NCBI RefSeq assembly: GCF_000426685.1
Contig: NZ_AUFV01000011.1
Span: 62,001 to 126,000, forward strand
DNA: 64,000 nt
Reading direction: 5' to 3'
Source of the DNA: Solimonas flava DSM 18980
GTDB taxonomy: Bacteria; Pseudomonadota; Gammaproteobacteria; Nevskiales; Nevskiaceae
Shown here: one piece after another, positions 38,704 through 48,131 of the stretch
Layout of the letters: the number at the start of each line of letters is the position of its first letter
How positions within the stretch are numbered: the stretch's first letter is position 1
The notes under the pieces: generated by a model
The model's input: the letters and a program-made list of their open reading frames with translations, nothing else
Database searches by the model: none
What the model was told of the DNA's origin: nothing
Made by a program: the position numbers and the translations under genes

Positions 38704-40536
38704 ATGGGCAGGCACCCCGTCATGGCGATCGCATGCGCGCTGCTGCTGGCCGGTGGTCCGGCCGCCGCCGTCGAGCGCATCGAGCTGTCGGTCGGCCGGA
38801 TCGACGGTCCGGGCCTGCAGCTGCGCGAGCTGCGCGCCGACTGGCAGCCCGGCACCGGCGCCGGCGTGCAGGCCCGTGTCGTGCTGCCGGCGCCGCTCGC
38901 CGCGCCGGCGACCGTCCGCCTGCGCTGCGCGCGGCTCGAGATCGGCGACGAAACCTCCTGCCTGCACGGCGAAGCGCGGCTCGACGCCGGCGCCGCGCTG
39001 CAGCTGCGCGCCAGCGGCGACCTGCGCTGGCAAGGCCCGGAGCGCTGGCGGCTGCAACTCGCCGCGCTGCAGGCCACGCTCGGCTACAGCAGCGCCGACG
39101 GCCGCATCGCCAGCGAGGCCCTGCGCCTCGACGCCAACGGCAGCGCCCTTCAGGACCGCGCCGGGCGGCGCGCGCAGATCGAGCTGCGCGCGAGCAGTGG
39201 CCAGGCCTATGTCGAGCCGCTGTTCCTCGATCTCGGCCAGCACCCGCTGCACCTCAGCGCGAGCCTGCGCCAGGCGCCGGGCGGCGTGCGCGTCACGCTC
39301 GCGACGCTGTCGCTGACGCTCGGCGGCATCGGCAGCGCGACGCTGGCCGGCGCGCTCGATCCCGCGGCGCCGGCGCAGCATCATCGCCTCGATGTGCGCG
39401 CCGAGCTGACGTCGCTGGCGACGGCCGCGGAGCTGTTCGCGCGGCCCTGGCTCGCCGGCACGCGCATCGACGATCTGCAGGCCGGCGGCGGCGCGACGCT
39501 GGCGGCGACGGTCGTCGACGCACAGCCGCAGCGCGCCGAACTGCAGCTGCGCGCTGCCGCTTTCGGCAGCGACAAGCTCGGCGGCCGCGTCGACGGCGTC
39601 GAGGCCGATCTGCACTGGCGTGCGGACGGCACGCCGCCGCCGTCGCAGCTCGCCTGGACGTCCGGTGCGATCGGCGCGCTGCCGCTCGGCGCCGCCCGGG
39701 CCGCGCTGCAACTGCGGCCGCGCGGCCTGGCGCTGCTCGACACGCTGCAGATCCCGATCCTCGACGGCGGCCTGCGCGTCTTCACGCTCGGCCTCGACGG
39801 GCTGGGCGGCAGTGCACTGTCGGCCGACTTCGACGCGACGCTCGATCCGATCGATCTCGCCGCACTGTGCCGCGCGTTCGGCTGGCCGGAGTTCGGCGGC
39901 CAGATCGGCGGCCGCCTGCCGGGCCTCAGACTGCGTGACCGCGAGCTGCGCTTCGACGGCCAGCTGCGCGCGCAGGCCTTCGACGGCGAACTCACGGTCG
40001 ACGCGCTGCGCGTGCTCGACCCGCTCGGCGTGCTGCCGCGCGTCAGCGCCGACCTGGCGATCCGCCGTCTCGATCTCGCACAGCTGACCGGCGCGTTCTC
40101 GTTCGGGCGCATCGAGGGCCGCCTCGACGGCGACGTGCGCGGCCTGCGCCTGCTCGGCTGGCAGCCGGTGGCGATGGATGCGCATCTCTACACGACACCC
40201 GGCGACCGCTCGCGGCATCGCATCTCGCAGCGCGCGATCGACAACATCTCGTCGATCGGCGGCGGCCCGAGCGGCGTGCTGTCGCGCGGCGCGCTGCGCT
40301 TCTTCGAGGACTTCGCCTACGACCGCATCGGCTGGCGCTGCCGCCTCGACGACGGCGTCTGCCGCATGGACGGCATCGGCCCCGCCAAGGACGGCCGCGG
40401 TTACGTGCTGGTCAAGGGCCGCCTGCTGCCGCGCATCGACGTGGTCGGCTACAACCGCGACGTCGCCTGGGCCACCTTCCTCGCCCAGCTCAAGAGCGTC
40501 GCGCAGGCCAACGCCGCGCAGGTGCAGGTGAAGTGA
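38704..40536 (+). CDS. ydbH: YdbH-like AsmA-family envelope protein
   Basis: 610 residues from the ATG at 38704 (MGRHPVMAIACALLLAGGPAAA), giving a signal peptide or anchor; the ATG six codons later is an alternative. The rest is a long beta-rich, repetitive protein with many L-x-L and G-x-L strands, as in AsmA/YdbH bridge proteins. The C-terminal region (HRISQRAIDNISSIGGGPSG, GRGYVLVKGRLLPRIDVVGYNR) matches the YdbH family. In E. coli YdbH spans the periplasm and transports phospholipid with YnbE and YdbL. The gene is followed by a ydbL-like gene, which supports the call. Confidence 0.82.
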   Translation: MGRHPVMAIACALLLAGGPAAAVERIELSVGRIDGPGLQLRELRADWQPGTGAGVQARVVLPAPLAAPATVRLRCARLEIGDETSCLHGEARLDAGAALQLRASGDLRWQGPERWRLQLAALQATLGYSSADGRIASEALRLDANGSALQDRAGRRAQIELRASSGQAYVEPLFLDLGQHPLHLSASLRQAPGGVRVTLATLSLTLGGIGSATLAGALDPAAPAQHHRLDVRAELTSLATAAELFARPWLAGTRIDDLQAGGGATLAATVVDAQPQRAELQLRAAAFGSDKLGGRVDGVEADLHWRADGTPPPSQLAWTSGAIGALPLGAARAALQLRPRGLALLDTLQIPILDGGLRVFTLGLDGLGGSALSADFDATLDPIDLAALCRAFGWPEFGGQIGGRLPGLRLRDRELRFDGQLRAQAFDGELTVDALRVLDPLGVLPRVSADLAIRRLDLAQLTGAFSFGRIEGRLDGDVRGLRLLGWQPVAMDAHLYTTPGDRSRHRISQRAIDNISSIGGGPSGVLSRGALRFFEDFAYDRIGWRCRLDDGVCRMDGIGPAKDGRGYVLVKGRLLPRIDVVGYNRDVAWATFLAQLKSVAQANAAQVQVK

Positions 40537-40542
40537 ACTTCA

Positions 40543-40570
40543 TTGCCGGCTCAGGTCCGGCGCCTATACT
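40543..40570 (+). promoter_or_regulatory. candidate sigma-70 promoter of the ydbL-like gene
   Basis: TTGCCG (40543-40548) and TATACT (40565-40570) are separated by 16 bases, between the ydbH stop and the ydbL ATG at 40602. It suggests the second gene can be transcribed independently. Confidence 0.55.
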
Positions 40571-40601
40571 GCGCGGGCCGCCTACGCCAGGGAGATTGCG
40601 C

Positions 40602-41225
40602 ATGAAGCCCGTCCGAACCCATTCCGGCCTGATCGCCGCGCTCGCCGGCGCTGCCGTCGCCGCCGCCTGCGTGACGATCAACGTCTACTTCCCCGCCGCC
40701 GCCGCCGAGAAGGCCGCCGACCGCATCATCGACGACGTCTGGAGCGCCGCGCCGAAGGCGCCGGCGACGACGCCCGAAGCCGCGCCCTCGCCGCAGAGCG
40801 CACTGCCGGCCGCGCAGCACGTGGCGCTCGCCGTGCTCGATTGGCTCGTGCCGCCGGCGCAGGCCCAGCAGCAGCCGAACCTCGATCTGTCGTCGCCGGA
40901 GATCAGCCGGCTCAAGACGCAGATGGAGAACCGCTACGCCGACCTCAAGCCGCTGTTCGACGCCGGCACCGTCGGCCTGACGCAGGACGGCTACGTCGCC
41001 GTGCGCGATCCGAACGCGGTGCCGCTCGCCAGCCGCAACACGGTGCGCACGCTGGTCGCCAACGAGAACGCCGACCGCGCGGCGCTGTATCGCGAGATCG
41101 CCACCGCCAACGGCCAGCCGCAATGGGAAAGCCAGATTCGCGGCGTGTTCGCGCAGCGCTGGATCGCCAAGGCGCAGCCCGGCTGGTGGTACCAGGCCGC
41201 CGGCGGCCAGTGGCAGCGCAAGTAA
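40602..41225 (+). CDS. ydbL: YdbL-family (DUF1318) protein with lipoprotein-like N-terminus
   Basis: 207 residues from the ATG at 40602 (MKPVRTHSGLIAALAGAAVAA), with AGGGAG 7 bases upstream. A lipobox-like VAAAC ends the signal region, followed by VTINVYFPAAAAEKAADRII and a Pro/Ala linker. Residues about 115-207 form the DUF1318 domain (VGLTQDGYVAVRD, NADRAALYREIATANGQPQW, GWWYQAAGGQWQRK). E. coli has a separate small lipoprotein YnbE and a soluble YdbL. The TIN motif here resembles YnbE, so this may be a YnbE-YdbL fusion, an inference. It lies 65 bp after ydbH. Confidence 0.82.
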   Translation: MKPVRTHSGLIAALAGAAVAAACVTINVYFPAAAAEKAADRIIDDVWSAAPKAPATTPEAAPSPQSALPAAQHVALAVLDWLVPPAQAQQQPNLDLSSPEISRLKTQMENRYADLKPLFDAGTVGLTQDGYVAVRDPNAVPLASRNTVRTLVANENADRAALYREIATANGQPQWESQIRGVFAQRWIAKAQPGWWYQAAGGQWQRK

Positions 41226-41236
41226 ACGCAGCGCAC

Positions 41237-41272
41237 CACGAAAAAGGCGGCCGTCGGGCCGCCTTTTTCGTG
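41237..41272. terminator. bidirectional intrinsic terminator
   Basis: CACGAAAAAGGCGGCC and GGCCGCCTTTTTCGTG are perfect 16-base arms around GTCG. It ends the ydbL-like gene (plus) and the convergent M2 peptidase gene (minus). Confidence 0.95.
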
Positions 41273-41288
41273 TGCCGCTTCCGCGCGT

Positions 41289-43235
41289 TCAGGTCTTGCC
41301 CGCCTCGCCCTGCCAGCCGCAGGCCAGGCCCTCGTTTTGCTGCTTGAGGTAGTTCATCAGCGGCTGGAAGTACTCGATCAGCGCCGAGGCGTCCATCTCG
41401 CGCTGGCCGGTCAGCTTCTCGAGCGTGTCCTGCCAGGGCTGCGAGGCGCCGGCCTTGAGCATCTCCATGTACTTCGCGCCGGCCGCCTTGTTGCCGTAGA
41501 TGTCGCATTCGTACAGCGGGCCGTCGAAGACGGCGGCGTCGCACAGCGCCTTCTGGAACTGGAACTGCAGCACGAAGGCGAGGAAGTAGCGCGTGTACGG
41601 CGTGTTGCCCGGAATGTGGTACTTGGCGCCCGGATCGAAGTCGTCGGCCGCGCGCGCGACCGGCGCGCTGACGCCCTGATAGGCCTCGCGCAGCTGCCAC
41701 CAGCCCTCGTTGTACTGCGCCGGCTTGATGTCGCCGGCGAACACCTTCCAGCGCCACTGATCGACCAGCTTGCCCCACGGCAGGAAGGTGATCTTGTCGA
41801 GCGCCAGCTTCATCTGCGCATTGATCAGCGCCCGCTCATCGGTCTTCTGTTCCGGCACCAGACCGATCTTGGCGAGATGCGCCGGCGTCAGCGACAGCGT
41901 GATGGTGTCGCCGATCGCCTCGTGGAAACCGTCATGCGCCGCGTTCTGGAAGATCGGCGGCAGCGCGTTGTACATCAGGTCGTAGTAGATGTGACCCATC
42001 TCGTGGTGGATCGTGAACAGATCCTCCTCGCGCGGCTCGATGCACATCTTGATGCGCACGTCGCCCTGCATGTTCATGTCCCAGGCGCTGGCGTGGCAGA
42101 CCACGTCGCGGTCGCGCGGCCGCAGCAGCATCGACTTCTCGTAGAACGAGGCCGGCAGCGGCGGGAAGCCGATCGAGGTATAGAAATCCTCGGCGATCCT
42201 GGTCGTCTCGAGCGCGAACTGCGCGTCGGCCTGATGCGCAAGCTCGGCGAGTTCGAGTGCGGTCGGCGCGCCCTTGGCGGCGGCGATCAGCTTCCGGTAG
42301 TCGGCGTCGCGACGCTGGCGCAGCGCGGCGCTGACGTCGAGCGAGCCGGCGCCGCCCTTGTCGGCGAGCGGATACGGCTCGACCAGCGGATAGATATTGC
42401 TCCACTGCTGCGCCCACATATTGCCGAGCAGGTGGGCCGGAATCAGGCCGTCCTTCGGCACCACGGCGTCGCCGTACCTGCCGTTGAGCTTGGCCCGCAC
42501 ATCGCAGTGCAGCGCTTCGTACAGCGGCTGCAGCTGCGTCCACAGCTTTTCGACGGTCTGCTCGAACTCGGCCGGGCTCATGTCGTAGCCGGCGCGCCAC
42601 ATCTCGCCGAGATTGGCGAAGCCGAGTTCGCGGGCGCCCTCGTTCGACAGCTCGACGAACTTCTCGTAGTCCGGCTTGATCGACTTGGCGGTCTCGTGCC
42701 AGCCGGCCCAGGCGGCCGCGCGCTCCTGCGGCGTGCGCGCCGGATCGTCGATGATCTTCTCGATATCGCTCAGATTCAGGCACGGCGCGCCCGGCTGCGG
42801 GCACCACTTGCCGGCGCCGTAGTTCGCTTCCATGTGCGCGAGCACGCGCGTCAGCTCGCCGCGCTTGGCGGCGTCGTTCGGTGCCGGATTGGCGGTCGAC
42901 AGCTTCAGCAGCAGCATGCCGCGCGCCGTGTCCTTGCCCATCTCCACGCCGTTGAAGCGCTTGGACTCGTCGAGCTTTCTGCCGAGGTAGCCCAGCCACT
43001 CGTCGTTGGCGCGCGACGACAGCATCTGCGTGTCGTCGTTGATGAAGGTCGCCTGCGTCCACTGCGCGGCGCTCAGGTACGGAATGAACTGGCGGTAGTC
43101 GTCATTGACGCCGGCCATGAAAGCGTCGGCTTCGGCCGGCGTCGCCTTGGCGGCGGACGGCGCGGTGTCCTTGTGTCCGCAGGCGGCGACGAGCGCGGCG
43201 GCGGCAAGCGGAATCAGCAGGGTGCGCATCGACAT
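41289..43235 (-). CDS. M2-family dipeptidyl carboxypeptidase (ACE-like), lipoprotein
   Basis: 648 residues. A lipoprotein signal (LIPLAAAALVAACG) places it in the envelope. The zinc site HEMGH is at 411-415 and the third ligand Glu439 is in GFHEAIGDT, exactly 28 residues after the first His as in human ACE. The HIPGNTPYTRYFLAFVLQFQF segment is also conserved. It releases C-terminal dipeptides. It lies 13 bp after a POT peptide transporter gene, so imported dipeptides may be its products. Confidence 0.95.
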   Translation of the reverse strand: MSMRTLLIPLAAAALVAACGHKDTAPSAAKATPAEADAFMAGVNDDYRQFIPYLSAAQWTQATFINDDTQMLSSRANDEWLGYLGRKLDESKRFNGVEMGKDTARGMLLLKLSTANPAPNDAAKRGELTRVLAHMEANYGAGKWCPQPGAPCLNLSDIEKIIDDPARTPQERAAAWAGWHETAKSIKPDYEKFVELSNEGARELGFANLGEMWRAGYDMSPAEFEQTVEKLWTQLQPLYEALHCDVRAKLNGRYGDAVVPKDGLIPAHLLGNMWAQQWSNIYPLVEPYPLADKGGAGSLDVSAALRQRRDADYRKLIAAAKGAPTALELAELAHQADAQFALETTRIAEDFYTSIGFPPLPASFYEKSMLLRPRDRDVVCHASAWDMNMQGDVRIKMCIEPREEDLFTIHHEMGHIYYDLMYNALPPIFQNAAHDGFHEAIGDTITLSLTPAHLAKIGLVPEQKTDERALINAQMKLALDKITFLPWGKLVDQWRWKVFAGDIKPAQYNEGWWQLREAYQGVSAPVARAADDFDPGAKYHIPGNTPYTRYFLAFVLQFQFQKALCDAAVFDGPLYECDIYGNKAAGAKYMEMLKAGASQPWQDTLEKLTGQREMDASALIEYFQPLMNYLKQQNEGLACGWQGEAGKT

Positions 43236-43248
43236 TCTCCCGAAAACT

Positions 43249-44757
43249 TCACTTTGCGTCCGGCGCTGAGGGCAGCGCCATCAGTTTCTTGACAGGTTTG
43301 CTGATCAGCAGCATCAGCCCGCCGACGCCGAGGCCGAGCAGCGCGACGCTGAGGAACTGGTCCGGCATATCCTTGATGTCGCTGCCGCCGACGTGGCCGC
43401 CGATCAGGCCGGCGGCGAGATTGCCGACCGCCAGGCCGAGGAACCAGGTGCCCATCAGCTGGCCGACGTAGCGCGGCGGCGCCAGGCGCGTGACGTTCGA
43501 CATGCCGACCGGCGCCAGGCACAGCTCGCCGGTCGTGTGCAGCAGATAGGTCAGCAGCAGCCAGGTCGGCGCGACCTTGGCGCCGCTCGTCACGCACAGC
43601 TGCGCCGCGAACATGATGACGATGAAGCCGAGGCCCATCTGGATCAGGGCGAGGCCGAACTTGGCCGGCGCCGAAGGATCGAGGTTGCGGCGCCCGAGCC
43701 GCACCCACAGCGCCGCGAAGAACGGCGCGAACAGGATGATGTAGACCGGGTTCGCCGCCTGGTACCACGACGCCGGATGCTCGCCGCTCGGAAACCACGA
43801 ACCGAGCAGCGCGCGGTCCGTGTAGTCCTGCGCGAACAGGTTCAGCGAGGTCGCCGCCTGCTCGAAGCCGGCCCAGAAGGTCGCCGAGCTGAGAAACAGG
43901 ATCGCGATCACGGCGACGCGGCCGCGTTCGACGCGCGTCAGGTCGGCAAACAGCAGCATGTAACCGAAAAAGCCGATGGCGACCGCCGCCATCGCCACGC
44001 CGGCCATCTTGGCGAGATCGCTGGGGCCCACCGGCACGAGGCCGCTGGCGAGCACCGCGACCACCGCGAGCAGCGCCGCCGCCGCGATCGCCAGCAGGCG
44101 CCAGCCGGCGCGTCGCTGCTCCGGCGTGCCGGCTGGCGCGAGCCCGCCCGAACCGAGGTAGTGCTCGGTCAGCCGGTACTGGATGACGCCGCCGAGCATG
44201 AACACGCCGGCGGCACCAAAGCCGAGCCGCCACGACCAGTTCTCGCCGATCGTGCCGACCACGAACGGCGCGATCGCCGCGCCGAGGTTGATGCCCATGT
44301 AGAAGATCGAGAAGCCGGCATCGCGGCGCGCGTCGGCATTGCCCTCGTAGAGCGTGCCGACCAGCGCCGACACATTGGGCTTGAGCAGGCCGACGCCGAC
44401 GACGATGATCGCGAGGCCGACGAAGAACAGCGCCGCCGGACCGGGAATCGCCAGCGCGAAGTTGCCGGCGGCGATGAACAGGCCGCCCCAGAACACCGCG
44501 CGGCGGCTGCCGATCAGGCGGTCGGCGATCCAGCCGCCGGGCAGCGAGAACAGATAGACGGCGCCGGTATAGAGACCGTAGATGGCACCGGCTTCCTCGC
44601 GCGTCAGGCCGAGGCCCGGATTGACCTCGGTCGCGGCGGCAGCGAGGAAGAAGACGAGGATTGCGCGCATCCCGTAGTAGGTGAAGCGCTCCCACATCTC
44701 GGTGAAAAACAGCGTCGCCAGGCCACGCGGGTGGCCCAGCCAGGTTTTCTCGCTCAT
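43249..44757 (-). CDS. POT-family proton-coupled di/tripeptide transporter
   Basis: 502 residues from the ATG at 44757 (MSEKTWLGHPRGL), with GAGG 6 bases upstream. The POT signature ExxERFxYYG appears as EMWERFTYYG near residue 20, and FSIFYMGINLGAAIAPFVVG is the second family motif. About twelve to fourteen membrane helices. It imports short peptides with protons. It precedes the ACE-like peptidase gene by 13 bp on the same strand, forming a peptide-use pair. Confidence 0.95.
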   Translation of the reverse strand: MSEKTWLGHPRGLATLFFTEMWERFTYYGMRAILVFFLAAAATEVNPGLGLTREEAGAIYGLYTGAVYLFSLPGGWIADRLIGSRRAVFWGGLFIAAGNFALAIPGPAALFFVGLAIIVVGVGLLKPNVSALVGTLYEGNADARRDAGFSIFYMGINLGAAIAPFVVGTIGENWSWRLGFGAAGVFMLGGVIQYRLTEHYLGSGGLAPAGTPEQRRAGWRLLAIAAAALLAVVAVLASGLVPVGPSDLAKMAGVAMAAVAIGFFGYMLLFADLTRVERGRVAVIAILFLSSATFWAGFEQAATSLNLFAQDYTDRALLGSWFPSGEHPASWYQAANPVYIILFAPFFAALWVRLGRRNLDPSAPAKFGLALIQMGLGFIVIMFAAQLCVTSGAKVAPTWLLLTYLLHTTGELCLAPVGMSNVTRLAPPRYVGQLMGTWFLGLAVGNLAAGLIGGHVGGSDIKDMPDQFLSVALLGLGVGGLMLLISKPVKKLMALPSAPDAK

Positions 44758-44861
44758 CAACGACCTCGTCAGAGAAGCGGCGCGTGCGGCGCGCGGATCG
44801 CGCGCGATGCGGCTTCAGGTTTTCGCAAACCGCCGCACTATGCCCGCGCCCCGCCGGGTGG

Positions 44862-45374
44862 TCATCCGGTAAATCCCCCAAGGCGCCAGATCACGGCGCC
44901 GGCGAGGACTGCGAGCAGGCCGAGCAATATCCACGCCAGACGCCGCCGCGGGCGCGGCGCGCGCACGCCGAGTTCGGCGTCGAGATGCGCGTGCAGCAGG
45001 CGCAGGTTGCGCTGGTTCGACTTGAACGCGAAGTCGGCGAGATCGCCGACCACCGGCACGAAGCCGAGCACGGCATCGAACACGACGTTGCCGGTCATGC
45101 GCGCGAGCAGGCCGCGCGGCGCGCGCACGCGCCAGGCCTCGACCACGAAATAGCCGCCGATCAGCGCGCCGGCCAGATCGCCGACCACCGGGATCAGGCC
45201 GATCAGCGCTTCAATGCCGATGCGCCAGCGCGTGCCCGGCACGCCGATGCCGCTGTCGAGCCACCACGCGAGGCGATCGAGGCGTGCCCGCGTCGCGTGC
45301 AGCGCCGCGTGCCGCGCGGGCGGCGCGATCTCGGCTTCGCGGGCGGGATCGGTCGGGGCGCCAGGGCCTGTCAT
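44862..45374 (-). CDS. DUF4112 membrane protein
   Basis: 170 residues from the ATG at 45374 (MTGPGAPTDPAREAE), with GGAAGCG upstream. The twin motif GLIPVVGDLAGAL and GFVPVVGDLADFAF, together with LAWWLDSGIGVPGTRWRIG, defines DUF4112. A C-terminal helix (LAWILLGLLAVLAGAVIW) may anchor it. Function unknown. It is divergent from plsB. Confidence 0.88.
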   Translation of the reverse strand: MTGPGAPTDPAREAEIAPPARHAALHATRARLDRLAWWLDSGIGVPGTRWRIGIEALIGLIPVVGDLAGALIGGYFVVEAWRVRAPRGLLARMTGNVVFDAVLGFVPVVGDLADFAFKSNQRNLRLLHAHLDAELGVRAPRPRRRLAWILLGLLAVLAGAVIWRLGGFTG

Positions 45375-45484
45375 GTTCGCTTCCGGTAAACTTTTTGCAT
45401 GATGGCGGAAACGGCGGGCGCGCGAGGCGCGCCTTCCGACGCGCAGCGTCGCGCGACCGCGAACCATTTTATGGAAGGAGTCGC

Positions 45485-48082
45485 ATGCGCGCTCTGCTCA
45501 ACCGTGTCCTCTACAGCCTGGTGTGGTGGATGTTCCGCCCGTTCTCGGGCCTGGTCCGCTACAAGACCGCGCCGCAGCCGCTGCGCGACGGGCTGAAGAT
45601 CGATCCGACCAAGCCGGTCGTCTACATCCTCGCCCAGCGCTCCTGGGTCGACATGTTCGTGCTCGAGCGCATCTGCAAGGAGCTGGTGCTGCCGCGGCCG
45701 AACCGCACCGGCTCGAACTTCCCGACCGTCGAGCGCGCCGGCGTGGTCTACATGGATGCGCTGCTCGAAACGCGCGTGCGGCCAACCGACCTGACGCGCC
45801 TGATCGAGACCGGCATCGCGACCAAGACCTTCGAGGCGCAGCTGGTGCCGGTGTCGATCTTCTGGGGCCGTGACCCCGGCAAGGAAACCAGCCTGTGGAA
45901 GCTGCTGTTCGCCGACAGCGTGCAGGCCGGCCGCGTGCGCAAGTTCTTCATCATGCTGTTCAACGGCCGCAACGTGCTGGCGCACTTCGGCCTGCCGTTC
46001 TCATTCCGCGAGTACGTCGACCGCGGCCCCGACGCGACGACCTCGATCCGCAAGCTGACGCGCGTCCTGCACTTCCACTTCCTGCGCGCGCGCACCGCGG
46101 CGCTCGGCCCGACGCTGCTGCGCCGCGGCGTCGTCATCGACGGCCTGCTGCACAGCACCGAGGTGCAGCGCGCGATCGAGCGCGCCGCCGGCAAGAACGG
46201 CATGACGCTGGACAAGGCGCGCGCCCACGCGCGCAAGTGCGCGGAGGAGATCGCCGCCGACTACTCGACGACCAGCATCAACTTCCTTGAGCGCTTCCTG
46301 ACCTACGTCGTCTTCAAGCGCGTATTCGCCGGCATCGACGTGCAGGGCCTGGAGCGCATGCGCGAGCTGGCGCAGCAGTACGAGCTGGTCTACATGCCCT
46401 CGCACCGCTCGCACGCCGACTATCTGCTGGTGTCGTACTCGCTATACCACGCCGGCGTCGTGCCGCCGCACATCGCCGCCGGCGTCAACCTGAATTTCTG
46501 GCCGGTCGGCGGCCTGCTGCGCCGCTGCGGCGCGTTCTATCTGCGCCGCAGCTTCTCGGGCGACGCGATCTACACCGCCGTGTTCCGCGCCTACGTCGAC
46601 GCGCTGATCAAGCGCGGCTATGCGATCGAGTTCTTCCCGGAAGGCGGACGCAGCCGCACCGGCCGCCTGCTGCAGCCGAAAACCGGCCTGCTGTCGATGG
46701 TCGTCGAAGCCGGCCTGCGCCAGAACACGCGGCGCCTGGCGATGGTGCCGGTCTACATCGGCTACGACCGCGTCTGGGAAGTCGGCAGCTACACCAAGGA
46801 GCTGCGCGGCGGGGCGAAGAGCAAGGAATCCGCCGAAGGCCTGCTCAAGGCCGGCAAGATCCTCGGCAAGTCCTACGGCAAGGCCTACATCAACTTCGGC
46901 GAGCCGATCATCCTGCAGGACTACGCCAGCCAGCACCTGCCGGGCTGGCGCGAGGCGATGACGGCCGACGACGAGGCGCTGCCGGAGAACTTCAAGGCCT
47001 TCGTCGCGCAACTCGCGCTCGAGAACAGCCGCCGCATCAACGCCGCGGCGGTCGCCAATCCTTCGAGTCTGGCGGCGATCGCGCTGCTCGCCTCGCCGCA
47101 GCGCGTGGTCGCGCACGAGGAGTTCATCGAGCAGATCGGCTACCTGATCTGGCTGCTGAAGGGCGAGCCCTACGGGGAGCACCTCTACATTCCGGAAGTC
47201 TCGCCGAAGGCGGTCGTCGACTGGAGCGGGCCGATCGCGCAGATCGCGCGCGTGCCGCATCCCTGGGGCGAGCTGCACGGCGTCACCGCGCGCGACGCCG
47301 TCGCGCTCACCTACAACCGCAACAACATCCAGCATCTGTTCGCGATCCCGTCCTTGATTGCCAACCTGTTCCGCACCCGGCAGATGCTGTCCGACGAAGC
47401 CGTCATCATGGGCGTGCGCGCGCTGTATCCGTTCCTGCGCAACGAATTCTTCCTGCGCTGGCAGCCGGCCGAGATCGAAGGCGTGGCCAAGGCCTGGATC
47501 AACGTCATGCTCGGCCTCGGTCTGCTCAGCCGCGAGAACGACCGCCTGCGCCGCCCGGACGCCAACCAGCCGGCGTACTCGACGCTGGCGATGCTCGGCC
47601 GCGTGCTCGGCGAGACGCATGAGCGCTACTGCATGACAGCGCTGCTGCTCGCCGACGAGCGCCGCTCGCAGCAGCCGCTCAAGCGCGAACGCTTCGAGGA
47701 GGACTGCCGCCTGCTCGCCGAGCGCATGGCGATCCTCACCGGCCGCGACGCGCCCGAATTCTTCGACAAGGCGCTGTTCAAGGGCTACCTCAACACCCTG
47801 ATCGATGTCGGCCTGGTGACCGTCAGCGCCGACAAGACGCTCGCCGTCGATGCGCGCATCGACCGCATCGCCGAGCGCTCGCTGGAACTGCTGTCCGACG
47901 AGGCGCGGCAGATGCTGCTGCAACTGCTGTCGCGGCGGCGCGCCGCCGAGCAGGCGGCGACCGCTCCGGAGGCGGGTGCCGATGCCGCCACGACGGACGA
48001 GACGGCGGCTGCCGCGGCCGCCGCGACGGCGCCGGACAGAGGGGAAAACCACCCCGGGACAGGCCCGGAAAAGCCGCTATAA
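45485..48082 (+). CDS. plsB: glycerol-3-phosphate 1-O-acyltransferase PlsB
   Basis: 865 residues from the ATG at 45485 (MRALLNRVLYSLVWWMFRP), behind the strong site GGAAGGAG; an open frame 67 codons upstream is not protein-like. The acyltransferase motif HRSHADYL has H307-x4-D312, followed by GAFYLRRSFSGD and FFPEGGRSRTGR. It makes lysophosphatidic acid at the inner membrane, the first step of phospholipid synthesis. The C-terminus is Ala-rich and low-complexity. The stop overlaps a TATAAT box for the next gene. Confidence 0.97.
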   Translation: MRALLNRVLYSLVWWMFRPFSGLVRYKTAPQPLRDGLKIDPTKPVVYILAQRSWVDMFVLERICKELVLPRPNRTGSNFPTVERAGVVYMDALLETRVRPTDLTRLIETGIATKTFEAQLVPVSIFWGRDPGKETSLWKLLFADSVQAGRVRKFFIMLFNGRNVLAHFGLPFSFREYVDRGPDATTSIRKLTRVLHFHFLRARTAALGPTLLRRGVVIDGLLHSTEVQRAIERAAGKNGMTLDKARAHARKCAEEIAADYSTTSINFLERFLTYVVFKRVFAGIDVQGLERMRELAQQYELVYMPSHRSHADYLLVSYSLYHAGVVPPHIAAGVNLNFWPVGGLLRRCGAFYLRRSFSGDAIYTAVFRAYVDALIKRGYAIEFFPEGGRSRTGRLLQPKTGLLSMVVEAGLRQNTRRLAMVPVYIGYDRVWEVGSYTKELRGGAKSKESAEGLLKAGKILGKSYGKAYINFGEPIILQDYASQHLPGWREAMTADDEALPENFKAFVAQLALENSRRINAAAVANPSSLAAIALLASPQRVVAHEEFIEQIGYLIWLLKGEPYGEHLYIPEVSPKAVVDWSGPIAQIARVPHPWGELHGVTARDAVALTYNRNNIQHLFAIPSLIANLFRTRQMLSDEAVIMGVRALYPFLRNEFFLRWQPAEIEGVAKAWINVMLGLGLLSRENDRLRRPDANQPAYSTLAMLGRVLGETHERYCMTALLLADERRSQQPLKRERFEEDCRLLAERMAILTGRDAPEFFDKALFKGYLNTLIDVGLVTVSADKTLAVDARIDRIAERSLELLSDEARQMLLQLLSRRRAAEQAATAPEAGADAATTDETAAAAAAATAPDRGENHPGTGPEKPL

Positions 48083-48083
48083 T
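48078..48083 (+). promoter_or_regulatory. -10 box (TATAAT) before the FKBP gene
   Basis: A perfect TATAAT overlaps the plsB stop, 49 bp before the fkpA-like ATG. No convincing -35 is present 16-18 bp upstream, so the promoter call is moderate. Confidence 0.4.
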
Positions 48084-48131
48084 CGAGCGCTACCGGCGCA
48101 AATCGCGCCTTTTTCGCATCTGGACGACCCC

